Source of the DNA: an uncultured Christensenellaceae bacterium
GTDB lineage: Bacteria > Bacillota > Clostridia > Christensenellales > UBA3700
Assembly (NCBI GenBank): GCA_910587685.1
Contig: CAJUMY010000019.1
Span: forward strand, 1-15,936
Reading direction: 5' to 3'
DNA: 15,936 nt
Within the stretch, counting starts at the first letter, position 1. Each line of letters begins with the position of its first letter. This document shows positions 1 through 7,048 of this stretch, piece after piece. The notes below the pieces were generated by a model. It saw nothing but the letters and a program-made list of their open reading frames with translations. It was not told the origin of the DNA and made no database searches. The translations under genes were made by a program, and so were the position numbers.

Positions 1-1712
1 AGGCAGTAGTTGATGAGCTAAAGCCCGCTTTCCTCATACATACAGGGGATATTTGCTATGAGGACGGTCTCAAACAGCATATAAAAGGAATGAATACCGA
101 AAGCATGGGAGTGCCCGTAAGGTACGTCATCGGCAATCACGACTACGTGAAATACGGGAGCTACTCCGAGCAGTTATTCGAGGATATTTACGGTCCCGTG
201 TGCTACTCGTTCGACGTAGGCGATATACATTATATCGTAACGCCGTTCATGACTGGCGCTGACTATATGCCGAGATATATGCCGAATAACGTTTGGAAAT
301 GGGTTGCGAACGACATTGCGAATATGGATAAGTCTAAGAAGATAGTTATGTTCAATCATACGTTCTGTTCCGACGAGAACGGCTTCACGGTGAAGTACGG
401 CGGCAAAACGCTCGACTTCAAGAAAGAAGGGCTGATCGCTTGGATATTCGGACACTGGCACTATAACTACATGTACGAAGTGAACGGAGTGTTCAATATT
501 TCGACGGGAAGACCCGACGGCGGCGGCATAGATTCGACGCCCGCGGCAGTAAGAAGCGTAGATATGAAGGGTACTGAGCTTGCGGGAAGCGATATGCACT
601 ATTACGACTTTAGGAGCGCAGCGCCCGAGGAAGGACTTCTTCAAAAGGTCGGAGGACACGTCGAGTTCGCGGAGCCTATAGTATCGGGAGATACCGTATA
701 TGTCGCGACTGTCGACGACGGTTGGCCGAAAGAGTGCGGAATATACGCTCTGGACGCTAGGAATAAAACAGTTAAATGGCAGTACAGGACTGATAATTCG
801 ATAAGGAACTCTTTCGCATTGACCGCTGATAATAAGTTGGTTGCGCAGGACGTTACGGGGCAAGTTTATTGCATCGACGCGAACGACGGGAAGCTGATAT
901 GGAAGAAGGATACCGAGCTCAGCTTTGCGACGAATACGGGCTTTAACGCGCTCGTCGAAGGCGATAGCGTGTATTGCGGCGGCGCGCAGAAGAGCGTATG
1001 TCTTTCGCTGAGGGACGGCTCTTTGAAGTGGAGCGTCGAAAACAGCGGAGCGAATTCGTCGGCGGCAAGGATGATACTTATCGAGGATAAACTTATCGTC
1101 AGCTCGCAGTGGGACGAAATAATCGCGTACGACAAGAACACGGGAAAGAGAGTTTGGTCGGAGAATAAGGATTCGATCAGATACCGCTCCAGTTCGCCTA
1201 CGTATATAAACGGCAAGATGTACGTCGTATCCGACGGAAGGCTCTTTACTTTCGATCCTAAAAACGGGAAGTATACCTTCGTTTTCGCCGCGCCGAAGGG
1301 AAAGGACGATAAAGGCAACGTAATAGAGAGAAATCTCAATACTACCGCAAGCGTATATATCGACGGAAATACCGCCGTTATACCTACGGTGACCGACGGA
1401 GTCATAGCAGTCGATATCAATAGCGGCGAATTGAAGTGGCAGGTCAAGACGGGCAAGTCTCTCGTGTACACGTCGCCTTATTCGACGGGAGACGTTTCTT
1501 CGGTCGAGAGCAGTATCGTAGAAAGAGACGGAAGACTATATTTCGGAGCGTCGGACGGATACGTCTATTCGGTAAATAAGGACGGCAGCGGCGTTAAGAA
1601 GGTCAATATAGACTCGCCTATCCTATGCAGCGTCGCGTTCTTCGAGGATAACGTCGTGACCGCGGACTTTTCGGGCAATATCACCCTTACTCCTATATCG
1701 AAGCTAGCCTGA
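1..1712 (+). CDS. Metallophosphoesterase with C-terminal PQQ-type beta-propeller (5'-truncated)
   Basis: The reading frame is open from the left edge (first full codon at base 3), so the start lies outside the window; the ATG at 90 is internal. Calcineurin-like metal-binding motifs appear in order: a GD pair in HTGD (about 39-50), GNHD (132-143), FNH (about 351-359) and GHWH (450-461). From about base 650 the protein changes to repeated units of about 40 residues, each with a strand of the type VYVAT or LYFGA, a short D-G or N-G turn and a following KW, IW or VW. That is the blade pattern of PQQ/quinoprotein-like propellers, and I count about six or seven blades. The phosphoesterase half should hydrolyse a phosphomonoester or phosphodiester using two metal ions; the propeller probably binds a ligand or surface polymer. 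The substrate is unknown. A signal peptide may exist in the missing N-terminus. No clear terminator follows on this strand. Confidence 0.85.
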   Translation, partial: AVVDELKPAFLIHTGDICYEDGLKQHIKGMNTESMGVPVRYVIGNHDYVKYGSYSEQLFEDIYGPVCYSFDVGDIHYIVTPFMTGADYMPRYMPNNVWKWVANDIANMDKSKKIVMFNHTFCSDENGFTVKYGGKTLDFKKEGLIAWIFGHWHYNYMYEVNGVFNISTGRPDGGGIDSTPAAVRSVDMKGTELAGSDMHYYDFRSAAPEEGLLQKVGGHVEFAEPIVSGDTVYVATVDDGWPKECGIYALDARNKTVKWQYRTDNSIRNSFALTADNKLVAQDVTGQVYCIDANDGKLIWKKDTELSFATNTGFNALVEGDSVYCGGAQKSVCLSLRDGSLKWSVENSGANSSAARMILIEDKLIVSSQWDEIIAYDKNTGKRVWSENKDSIRYRSSSPTYINGKMYVVSDGRLFTFDPKNGKYTFVFAAPKGKDDKGNVIERNLNTTASVYIDGNTAVIPTVTDGVIAVDINSGELKWQVKTGKSLVYTSPYSTGDVSSVESSIVERDGRLYFGASDGYVYSVNKDGSGVKKVNIDSPILCSVAFFEDNVVTADFSGNITLTPISKLA

Positions 1713-1847
1713 TAAAGTGTCGCTTGCATACGCGACGGTCGGCGTTTTATATGACGTGACTGGTTTCGCGAGCTTAAGGAATAAACGGGTAATTTTGCTA
1801 AATGAAGGGCGTAAAAGATCATTGCCGAGAGAAAAATATTATAAAAT

Positions 1848-1888
1848 CATAAAGAAACAATGCGGACGGTATAAAGCCGTTCGCATTG
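1848..1888 (-). terminator. Intrinsic terminator of the leftward XRE gene (possibly bidirectional)
   Basis: Bases 1858-1869 and 1877-1888 form a 12-bp stem with one G-T wobble and a 7-base loop. Read on the minus strand, the stem is followed at once by TTTCTTT, the usual layout of a Rho-independent terminator, about 65 bases past the XRE stop codon. On the plus strand the tail (CTTCACTT) is poor in T, so termination of the left-hand gene here is possible but weaker. Confidence 0.55.
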
Positions 1889-1952
1889 CTTCACTTAGAA
1901 CAAAAGTTATTGAGATACGGTAAATTTTCGCTTGAGGGTATTAGCGAAGAAG

Positions 1953-2180
1953 TTACATCGTATCGGTTCTTCCGACAATATAGTCGAGAGTTACGCCGAA
2001 ATAATTGGCTAGAGCTATCAAATTAGCCATAGTAGGTTCGCGCAGTCCGTTCTCCCAGAGACTGACTATACCTTTGCTAACGCCTATAGCGTCCGCTATA
2101 TCGCATTGGCTAGCTACTTTGTCGACGCGCAGTTCATAGATTCTTTGAGCAAATTCGCTGACAGGTCTTTTTAATTTCAT
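1953..2180 (-). CDS. Small XRE/Cro-CI family HTH transcriptional regulator
   Basis: This 75-residue protein is essentially a single HTH_3 domain. Residues 25-32 (QCDIADAI) and 34-43 (VSKGIVSLWE) give the two helices of the helix-turn-helix. They are followed by the family-typical ENGLREPT turn and ALANYFGVTLDYIVGR, which closes the five-helix fold. There is no sensor or dimerisation domain, so it is probably a stand-alone dimeric repressor. The ATG at 2180 is preceded by AAGGCGG (2195-2189 on the minus strand) with 8 bases of spacing, which supports this start. It is the only minus-strand gene in the window and diverges from the GH110 gene across a long gap. A TTGACA promoter overlapped by an inverted repeat lies about 80-110 bases upstream, which suggests autoregulation. 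The controlled genes and the inducer are unknown. Confidence 0.9.
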   Translation of the reverse strand: MKLKRPVSEFAQRIYELRVDKVASQCDIADAIGVSKGIVSLWENGLREPTMANLIALANYFGVTLDYIVGRTDTM

Positions 2181-2250
2181 TGTTGATTCCGCCTTGGTTT
2201 TTTTATTTGATAAAATTAGTATTGCCTTTTATCGATAATATTTTCTCACT

Positions 2251-2287
2251 CTTGTAAATAAAAATCTACAGTTCTTACAAGTGTCAA
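2251..2287 (-). promoter_or_regulatory. Promoter of the XRE gene with overlapping inverted-repeat operator
   Basis: On the minus strand a perfect -35 box TTGACA (2287-2282) is followed after 18 bases by TTTTAT (2263-2258, 4 of 6 to TATAAT). CTTGTAA (2251-2257) and TTACAAG (2275-2281) form an inverted repeat with 17 bases between the arms. One arm abuts the -35 box and the other abuts the -10 box. A third TTACAAG is at 2332-2338. The boxes are seen directly; operator function is inferred. Confidence 0.5.
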
Positions 2288-2312
2288 CAAAAAATGATAA
2301 AAAATCTTAAAT

Positions 2313-2354
2313 ATATGCTAAAATCTTCCTTTTACAAGGAAGATTTTAGCATAT
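2313..2354. repeat. Perfect 19-bp inverted repeat (hairpin) with 4-base loop
   Basis: Bases 2313-2331 and 2336-2354 are exact reverse complements with TTAC as the loop. Neither strand has a clean T-run directly after the stem (minus strand: ATTTAAGATTTTTT; plus strand: GAAATGACTT). No gene reads toward it from either side, so an ordinary terminator role is not obvious. The TTACAAG word of the XRE operator candidate recurs at the loop (2332-2338). It could be a regulator target, a small RNA, or the remnant of a small mobile repeat. Confidence 0.7.
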
Positions 2355-2738
2355 GAAATGACTTAAATGAATTTTAAGAGTAAACGCGTATCAAAATCGT
2401 TAAATAATTAACTAATTTTCTTATATTATTGTATGATAATATTTTGGATTTGTCAAATATTTAACGATAAAATTTCAAAATAACTTTTCATTTTTTTTGT
2501 TTAGGAAAAAGCGGCGGCTAAGAAAGTAATCAGCAAGAGAAAATAATGATTTTTGCTTGCTCGAGCGGCATTTTGCGAAAACGAAGCGCCGAAAGATAAT
2601 TTTGAGAATAAAAGAGAAATGGAGCTTATGTTTATTCGACAAACGGCTTTTTCGCGACAGTTCGTTTGACGTAATTTTCCGCGATATGAGGGCGAATGAC
2701 GCGACGGCGTAAAATTACTGCTTTAGCGTATTTTTATA

Positions 2739-2767
2739 TTGTATTTTCGCTATTTCTATGATAAAAT
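2739..2767 (+). promoter_or_regulatory. Weak candidate promoter for the GH110-kinase operon
   Basis: TTGTAT (2739-2744) and TAAAAT (2762-2767) are separated by 17 bases. The -10 box fits 5 of 6 but the -35 box only 3 of 6. It would give a leader of roughly 160 bases before the ATG at 2937. In such AT-rich sequence matches of this quality are common. Confidence 0.25.
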
Positions 2768-2800
2768 AAAAGAAATACGATATTATAAATATATATGAGC

Positions 2801-2850
2801 CGCGAAAGTCGGGGCATCCTCTCGCGTTATCTTACGCGAAAAGCGGGCAT
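2801..2850 (+). repeat. Imperfect direct repeat in the GH110 leader
   Basis: CGCGAAAGTCGGGGCAT (2801-2817) and CGCGAAAAGCGGGCAT (2835-2850) are near-copies about 34 bases apart. Between them, and overlapping the second copy, is a small hairpin, TCGCGT (2822-2827) with ACGCGA (2834-2839). The repeat could be a pair of protein-binding sites or part of a folded leader RNA. Confidence 0.4.
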
Positions 2851-2912
2851 ATATAAGGAAGAAAGGAAGCGTTTCAGCGCGTTCTGACTAAAGTGAGTTT
2901 TAATAAAATAAG

Positions 2913-2925
2913 CGTTTTACGGAGG
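2913..2925 (+). promoter_or_regulatory. CGTTTTACG word fused to the GH110 ribosome binding site
   Basis: CGTTTTACG (2913-2921) shares its last base with the Shine-Dalgarno sequence GGAGG (2921-2925), which lies 11 bases before the ATG at 2937. A protein bound here would block ribosome access or late initiation. The same 9-mer precedes the GH29 and symporter genes. Further upstream, GAAGCGTTTC (2866-2875) has the near-dyad shape of LacI-type operators. Confidence 0.4.
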
Positions 2926-2936
2926 CGGCTACGGTT

Positions 2937-4661
2937 ATGTCTAAAGTTATTTATGCGAGAGATCACGGGGTCTTGCCCGACAGATACATCAATTCGCTCG
3001 GCGCTATCAATAAGATGATAGAGAGCGTCGAGTGCGGAGACGAAGAGGTGATAATAAAGTTCGATACCGGTAAGTACACTCTTTCTTACGAGGAGTGTAT
3101 AAAGAGAGAGATTTATATCACCAACACCTCTTCGGAAAAGGAAGTCAAGAGCAAAGTCAAGAATATAGGCATATTCTTCGAGAATAAGAAGAACGTCACT
3201 TTCGACGGTAACGGCTCGTTCTTCGCCGTGAACGGAGAGATGATAATAATAGCTCTCGAAAATTCCGAGAACATATCGTTCAGGAACTTCTCCTCAGACT
3301 ATACGAGAGCCACGGTGTCCGAGATGAAGATAGAAAGAGTGAATCTCTCGGGAATATCTCTCGGCATCAATAAGGACAGCGCGTATACGCTCGGCGATAA
3401 CAAGATAAGATTCAAAGGGGCGAATTTCGAATACGCCGGCGACGAGACGGTAGCGCAGGTATGCGATAATAACGGAGGACGTACGTGGAGAGTATCGACT
3501 CCGCTCAAGGCGCTTAAGATGAATGAGCTGTCGCCTTTTTCCGTCAAACTATCGGGTCACGTACTCAATCCGAAAGATAAGATAAAAGAGGGTTACACGT
3601 ATCAGGTAAGAAAGCCGCAGAGAACCCAAGTCGGAGTATTTATCCACAATTCCAAAAACGTTTCTTTCGAAGAAGTGAATTTTCACTATATGCACGGACT
3701 CGGCATCGTGGGAGAGTTTTCGGAGGATCTGTATTTCGATTCCGTAAAATGCTGTCCTAGACCCGAGACGGGAAGAACGTGCGCGGCGTTTGCCGATATC
3801 ATGCACTTTACGGGCTGTAGCGGCAAGATAACAGTTAAGAACTCCTATCTCAGCAATTCCAACGACGACGCTATCAACGTACACGGTATTCATATGCTGA
3901 TAAAGGAGAAAGTTTCCGATAGGCGCGTCCTCGTCGAATTCATGCACCCGCAGACCTACGGCTTCGAGGCGTTCAAGGCGGGCGACGACGTAGAGGGCGT
4001 AGACGTTCCGACGCTCAATCTCGTTTGGGCGAATAAAGTCAAGGAAGCGAGACTCATAGATAAATACAAGATGCTTCTCGAGTTCGAGACGGCGTACGAC
4101 GGCATAAAGGTCGGGCAGGCGATAGAGAATATAACCGCGACTCCAGAGGTGGAGATAACGGGCAATACGTTCGAGCATATTCCCACGAGAGGAATACTCG
4201 TTACGACGAGAAGGAAGGTCGTCATTCGCAAGAATACGTTCAACAAGACGGGTATGTCGGCTATACTCATAGCCGACGACGCAAAGAGCTGGTACGAGTC
4301 GGGCAGAGTCATGGACGTCACTATAGATAATAACGTCTTCGACAGATGTTCTTTCTGTTCAAAAGACGCCGTTATACTCATTCAGCCCGAGAACAGCGTT
4401 ATCAATTTGAAGACGCCCGTCCATAAGGGAATAAAGATAACTAATAACAAGTTCATTCTCGATAAGACCGTAGCTATATCGGCAAAGAGCAGTACGGATA
4501 TAAAGATAAGAGGAAACAGGTACGAGGGCAATACGGGTCCGCGTCCCGTGTATTCGTTCATAGCCTCAAGCGGCGTCGTTATAGAGGACGAAGAACATAT
4601 CATGCCAAAGAGCAGGATGAGCCTAATACTGATGGATAAAAAGGACGTTGAGAGAAGATGA
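2937..4661 (+). CDS. Right-handed beta-helix glycosidase, GH110-like alpha-1,3-galactosidase
   Basis: This 574-residue protein has repeated short strands of the NxF/NxI type (for example ITGNTFEHI, VIRKNTFNKT, ITNNKFIL), the pattern of a right-handed parallel beta-helix. Residues 249-264 (FHYMHGLGIVG then EFSED) and 309-315 (NDDAINVHG begins at N309) match the signature of GH110 as I know it. In that family an aspartate pair in the helix cleft, here D310-D311, serves in inverting hydrolysis. GH110 removes alpha-1,3-linked galactose from blood-group-B and linear Gal-alpha-1,3-Gal ends. Characterised members are usually secreted, but this one starts MSKVIYARDHG with no signal peptide, so it is probably cytoplasmic. 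The start is fixed by GGAGG at 2921-2925. Its stop overlaps the kinase start by ATGA, so the two are co-translated. GH110 assignment is from motif memory; another beta-helix glycosidase family is the alternative. Confidence 0.75.
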   Translation: MSKVIYARDHGVLPDRYINSLGAINKMIESVECGDEEVIIKFDTGKYTLSYEECIKREIYITNTSSEKEVKSKVKNIGIFFENKKNVTFDGNGSFFAVNGEMIIIALENSENISFRNFSSDYTRATVSEMKIERVNLSGISLGINKDSAYTLGDNKIRFKGANFEYAGDETVAQVCDNNGGRTWRVSTPLKALKMNELSPFSVKLSGHVLNPKDKIKEGYTYQVRKPQRTQVGVFIHNSKNVSFEEVNFHYMHGLGIVGEFSEDLYFDSVKCCPRPETGRTCAAFADIMHFTGCSGKITVKNSYLSNSNDDAINVHGIHMLIKEKVSDRRVLVEFMHPQTYGFEAFKAGDDVEGVDVPTLNLVWANKVKEARLIDKYKMLLEFETAYDGIKVGQAIENITATPEVEITGNTFEHIPTRGILVTTRRKVVIRKNTFNKTGMSAILIADDAKSWYESGRVMDVTIDNNVFDRCSFCSKDAVILIQPENSVINLKTPVHKGIKITNNKFILDKTVAISAKSSTDIKIRGNRYEGNTGPRPVYSFIASSGVVIEDEEHIMPKSRMSLILMDKKDVERR

Positions 4662-6046
4662 AGGTATTGGCGTTTGACTTCGGAGGCTCGACGGGAAGAG
4701 CCGTCGTCGGCGAAATAGCAGACGGCAAACTCATCTATAACGAGATAAAGAGATTCGATAATATTCCGTTCACAAAGGACGGGCATATGCGTTGGGACTT
4801 CGATTCGTTATGGGAGAATGTGTTAGCGAGCATAGCTCTCGCAAAGGACGTCGACGCTATAGGGATAGATACTTGGGGCGTTGATTTCGGTATAATAGGG
4901 AGAGACGGTGAACTCAAGGAAGAGCCTGTTCACTATAGAGATAAGAGAACGGACGGAGCGTATAACGAGATAGTCGCAAAGTACGGCAAAGAGGAGCTGT
5001 ATAAGAGAACGGGAATAGAGGTATTGAAGATAAATACTATGTTCCAGCTCGTCGCGGCGAATGAAGAGGGGCTTCTCGCAGACGCCGGCAAGATACTGTT
5101 TATGCCCGATCTTTTCGCGTATATGCTCACCGGCGTTATGCGAAGCGAATACACGATAGCTACGACGTCGGGACTAATAGATCCCGAGAGCAGAGGGTGG
5201 AATTATCCGCTTATCGACGAACTGGGACTTGACAGAAATATTTTTGCCGACCTCATAATGACGGGAGAGTGTTACGGTAACGTAAAGAAAGATATACTCA
5301 AGAGTCTCGGTATAGAGAAAGACATAAAAGTCATAGCCGTCTGTACGCACGATACGGCTTCGGCGATAACCGCGATGCCTGCAGATACGAGATCGTCTAT
5401 ATACATAAGTTCGGGAACGTGGTCGCTCATGGGCGTGGAAAGAGACGCCGTATCGACGCGTAACTCGGGATTTACCAACGAAGGCGGATATATGGGGTCG
5501 GTGACCTATCTTAAAAACATTATGGGACTATGGCTCATGCAGGAGCTTAGGCGTAAATTCAAAAGAGATCATCCTAATATTACGTTCAAGGATATGGACG
5601 TCATGATGGAAGGTACGGAGGAAGGGAAGTACGTCGTAGATACCAACGACGAGGCGTTCGTCGCTCCCGCCGATATGGAAGAAGCTATAAAGGAGTACGT
5701 ACGCTCGCATAATATGGGCGAAATAAAGAGCAGAGGAGAGCTCGTAAGGCTCGTATACGATTCGCTTGCCTATACGTACGCCGAGACTGCGAGATCGCTT
5801 AACGAAATGTACGGCGGAGTTTACGATACCGTCAATATATTCGGCGGCGGTTCGAGCGCATTGGCTTTGGCTGAAGCGACTGCAAAGGCGACGGGACTGA
5901 AAGTCGTCGCGGGTCCTAAAGAAGCGACGGCTATAGGGAATATGCTCGTGAGTCTCATATCGCTTGGCGTGATAGAGGATATAGAAGAAGCGAGAGATAT
6001 AGTGAGACGTAGCGAGAACGTTAAGACGGTAATGCCGCCGAGTTGA
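4658..6046 (+). CDS. rhaB: FGGY-family carbohydrate kinase, rhamnulokinase type
   Basis: This 462-residue protein has the two-domain FGGY sugar kinase layout. The N-terminus carries the phosphate-binding loop FDFGGSTGR, followed by GIDTWGVDFGIIG (about residues 68-80). The presumed catalytic base is D232 in CTHDTASAI. GTWSLMGVE and the later FTNEGG, GGGSSAL and GPKEATAIGN motifs are all typical of RhaB. RhaB phosphorylates L-rhamnulose at the 1-position in the cytoplasm. No rhamnose isomerase or aldolase is in the window, and a fucosidase lies downstream, so a role on L-fuculose is a real alternative. The RhaB lysine/glutamine variant GGGSQ is GGGSS here. The ATGA overlap with the GH110 gene indicates translational coupling. 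No obvious terminator follows in the 109 bases before the next gene. Confidence 0.85.
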   Translation: MKVLAFDFGGSTGRAVVGEIADGKLIYNEIKRFDNIPFTKDGHMRWDFDSLWENVLASIALAKDVDAIGIDTWGVDFGIIGRDGELKEEPVHYRDKRTDGAYNEIVAKYGKEELYKRTGIEVLKINTMFQLVAANEEGLLADAGKILFMPDLFAYMLTGVMRSEYTIATTSGLIDPESRGWNYPLIDELGLDRNIFADLIMTGECYGNVKKDILKSLGIEKDIKVIAVCTHDTASAITAMPADTRSSIYISSGTWSLMGVERDAVSTRNSGFTNEGGYMGSVTYLKNIMGLWLMQELRRKFKRDHPNITFKDMDVMMEGTEEGKYVVDTNDEAFVAPADMEEAIKEYVRSHNMGEIKSRGELVRLVYDSLAYTYAETARSLNEMYGGVYDTVNIFGGGSSALALAEATAKATGLKVVAGPKEATAIGNMLVSLISLGVIEDIEEARDIVRRSENVKTVMPPS

Positions 6047-6155
6047 GTTGATGCGGATATATAGCGTATATGTACGTCGATTATTAAAAAATATCAATTA
6101 TAACGGCGAAACGTCGTAAATATTATAGAGGAGAAGTAAACGGGGAGGTAATTAT

Positions 6156-6500
6156 ATGACTTGCAAAAATTGCGGAAAGTACAACGAAGACAAAGCAAAA
6201 TACTGCGTGGAGTGCGGAACGAGGCTCGACGGATATTCGAGCGAAAGCCAAGAAGAGAAGCCGAAGAAAGAGAACGGAGATTTTTCTCTCAAAGAGCTCG
6301 ATTCGTGGCCGCAGTGGATCCTTTTACTGATATCGTTTTTCGTGCCTATGCTCGGTATCATCTATTACGCTATCGACCGAGACAGAGTTCCGGTAAGGGC
6401 TAAGAAGTGTCTCACGATGTCCATAGTGTCGTTAGCGATCGTTATCGGTATAGCTATCAGCGTACATATCGTCGCTTTCGTTTTGACCGTTCTCATATGA
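6156..6500 (+). CDS. Zinc-ribbon membrane protein, function unknown
   Basis: This 114-residue protein starts with a zinc ribbon: CxxC at C3/C6 and CxxC at C17/C20. A charged linker rich in E and K follows (residues 29-49). There are then two hydrophobic segments, about 54-73 and 86-113, separated by a short basic loop (DRDRVPVRAKK). The N-terminal ribbon is probably cytoplasmic. Such zinc-ribbon proteins are common in Clostridia and mostly uncharacterised. GGGGAGG at 6142-6148, 7 bases before the ATG, supports the start. Its stop overlaps the phosphatase start by ATGA, so the two are likely made together, but no functional link is established. Confidence 0.85.
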   Translation: MTCKNCGKYNEDKAKYCVECGTRLDGYSSESQEEKPKKENGDFSLKELDSWPQWILLLISFFVPMLGIIYYAIDRDRVPVRAKKCLTMSIVSLAIVIGIAISVHIVAFVLTVLI

Positions 6501-6964
6501 CTGCTATGAAGAAGATACTTTTCGTGTGTCACGGCAATATCTGTCGGTCGACTATGGCGGAATTTTTAATGAAAGACCTCGTTAGAAGAACAAAACAAGA
6601 GGGACAGTTTCTCATAGAGTCGGCGGGAACCAGCGACGAAGAAGAGGGATGCCCTGTGCATGTCGGAACGAGGAGGATACTTGACGCGCGCGGCATTGAT
6701 CCGAGCGGAAAAAGGGCGAGGAAGATAACGTATTCCGACTATGACGATTTTGATATGATGATCGGTATGGATAGGCGTAACGTTATGGATCTTATCGTGT
6801 TTTTCGGCGGAGACAGAGAAGGGAAGATATCTCTTTTTCTCAGCCATGCGGGAGAGATGCGCGACGTCGCCGATCCTTGGTATACCGGTGATTTCAACAC
6901 TACTTACAAAGACGTTATGAAAGGGCTTAACGCTCTTGCTAAAGAATTGGGGATAGATATCTGA
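6497..6964 (+). CDS. Low-molecular-weight protein-tyrosine phosphatase
   Basis: With the ATG at 6497 the product has 155 residues, the normal size for the family. The phosphate-binding loop is C11-H-G-N-I-C-R17-S18, fitting C-x5-R-S with C11 as nucleophile and R17 binding phosphate. The general acid is D126 in DPWYTG. The enzyme removes phosphate from tyrosine (or arginine) residues of cytoplasmic proteins. The frame stays open further upstream, but homologous sequence begins with the MKKILFVCHGN segment. ATG 6497 overlaps the preceding stop (ATGA) and suits translational coupling; ATG 6506 is the other possible start, and neither has its own strong Shine-Dalgarno. No tyrosine kinase is in the window. 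A hairpin plus T-run follows 6 bases after the stop. Confidence 0.9.
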   Translation: MTAMKKILFVCHGNICRSTMAEFLMKDLVRRTKQEGQFLIESAGTSDEEEGCPVHVGTRRILDARGIDPSGKRARKITYSDYDDFDMMIGMDRRNVMDLIVFFGGDREGKISLFLSHAGEMRDVADPWYTGDFNTTYKDVMKGLNALAKELGIDI

Positions 6965-6969
6965 CAAAA

Positions 6970-6996
6970 GCCGGTATGATAATACGGCAGATTTTT
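6970..6996 (+). terminator. Rho-independent terminator after the phosphatase gene
   Basis: A 7-bp stem, GCCG(G)TAT (6970-6977, one bulged G) with ATACGGC (6982-6988) and a GATA loop, is followed after three bases by TTTTT (6992-6996) and preceded by AAAA. It separates the zinc-ribbon/phosphatase pair from luxS. Confidence 0.6.
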
Positions 6997-7048
6997 GACG
7001 GAGAATTACGGTTTTAACCGCAGAAAAAAGGATATTCGAGATATTATC

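Larger units (their letters stand above)
2181..2936. other. Divergent intergenic region, 756 bases, no gene seen
   Basis: I find no open frame with a ribosome binding site and no tRNA or recognisable riboswitch. The left part (2200-2500) is very AT-rich and holds the XRE promoter and a 19-bp perfect hairpin. The middle (about 2500-2720) is richer in GC and contains imperfect inverted repeats at 2532-2562, 2640-2668 (CAAACG / CGTTTG) and 2671-2718 (GTAATTTTcCGC / GCGtAAAATTAC). The right part (2730-2936) holds a weak promoter, a direct repeat and the leader of the GH110 gene. A small RNA or a structured leader in the middle block is possible but unproven. Confidence 0.5.

Noticed and set aside
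174..863. 229-codon minus-strand open frame opposite the metallophosphoesterase
   Set aside because: It is antisense to a protein with intact metal-binding motifs; no domain or start signal of its own.
1719..1736. GTCGC / GCGAC hairpin after the metallophosphoesterase as a terminator
   Set aside because: Only 5 bp with an 8-base loop and no T-run directly behind it.
1717..1923. 68-codon open frame after the metallophosphoesterase
   Set aside because: It has no ribosome binding site, starts with a non-ATG codon, has a composition unlike its neighbours, and runs through the hairpin at 1858-1888.
2619..2666. Tiny ATG frame of 15 codons in the intergenic block
   Set aside because: Too short, no convincing ribosome binding site, and it crosses an inverted repeat; I see no reason to call it a gene.
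2866..2875. GAAGCGTTTC as a catabolite-response (cre) site
   Set aside because: It has the central CG dyad, but the trailing CA is one base out of register and the leading T is missing, so it was kept only as a vague LacI-type resemblance.
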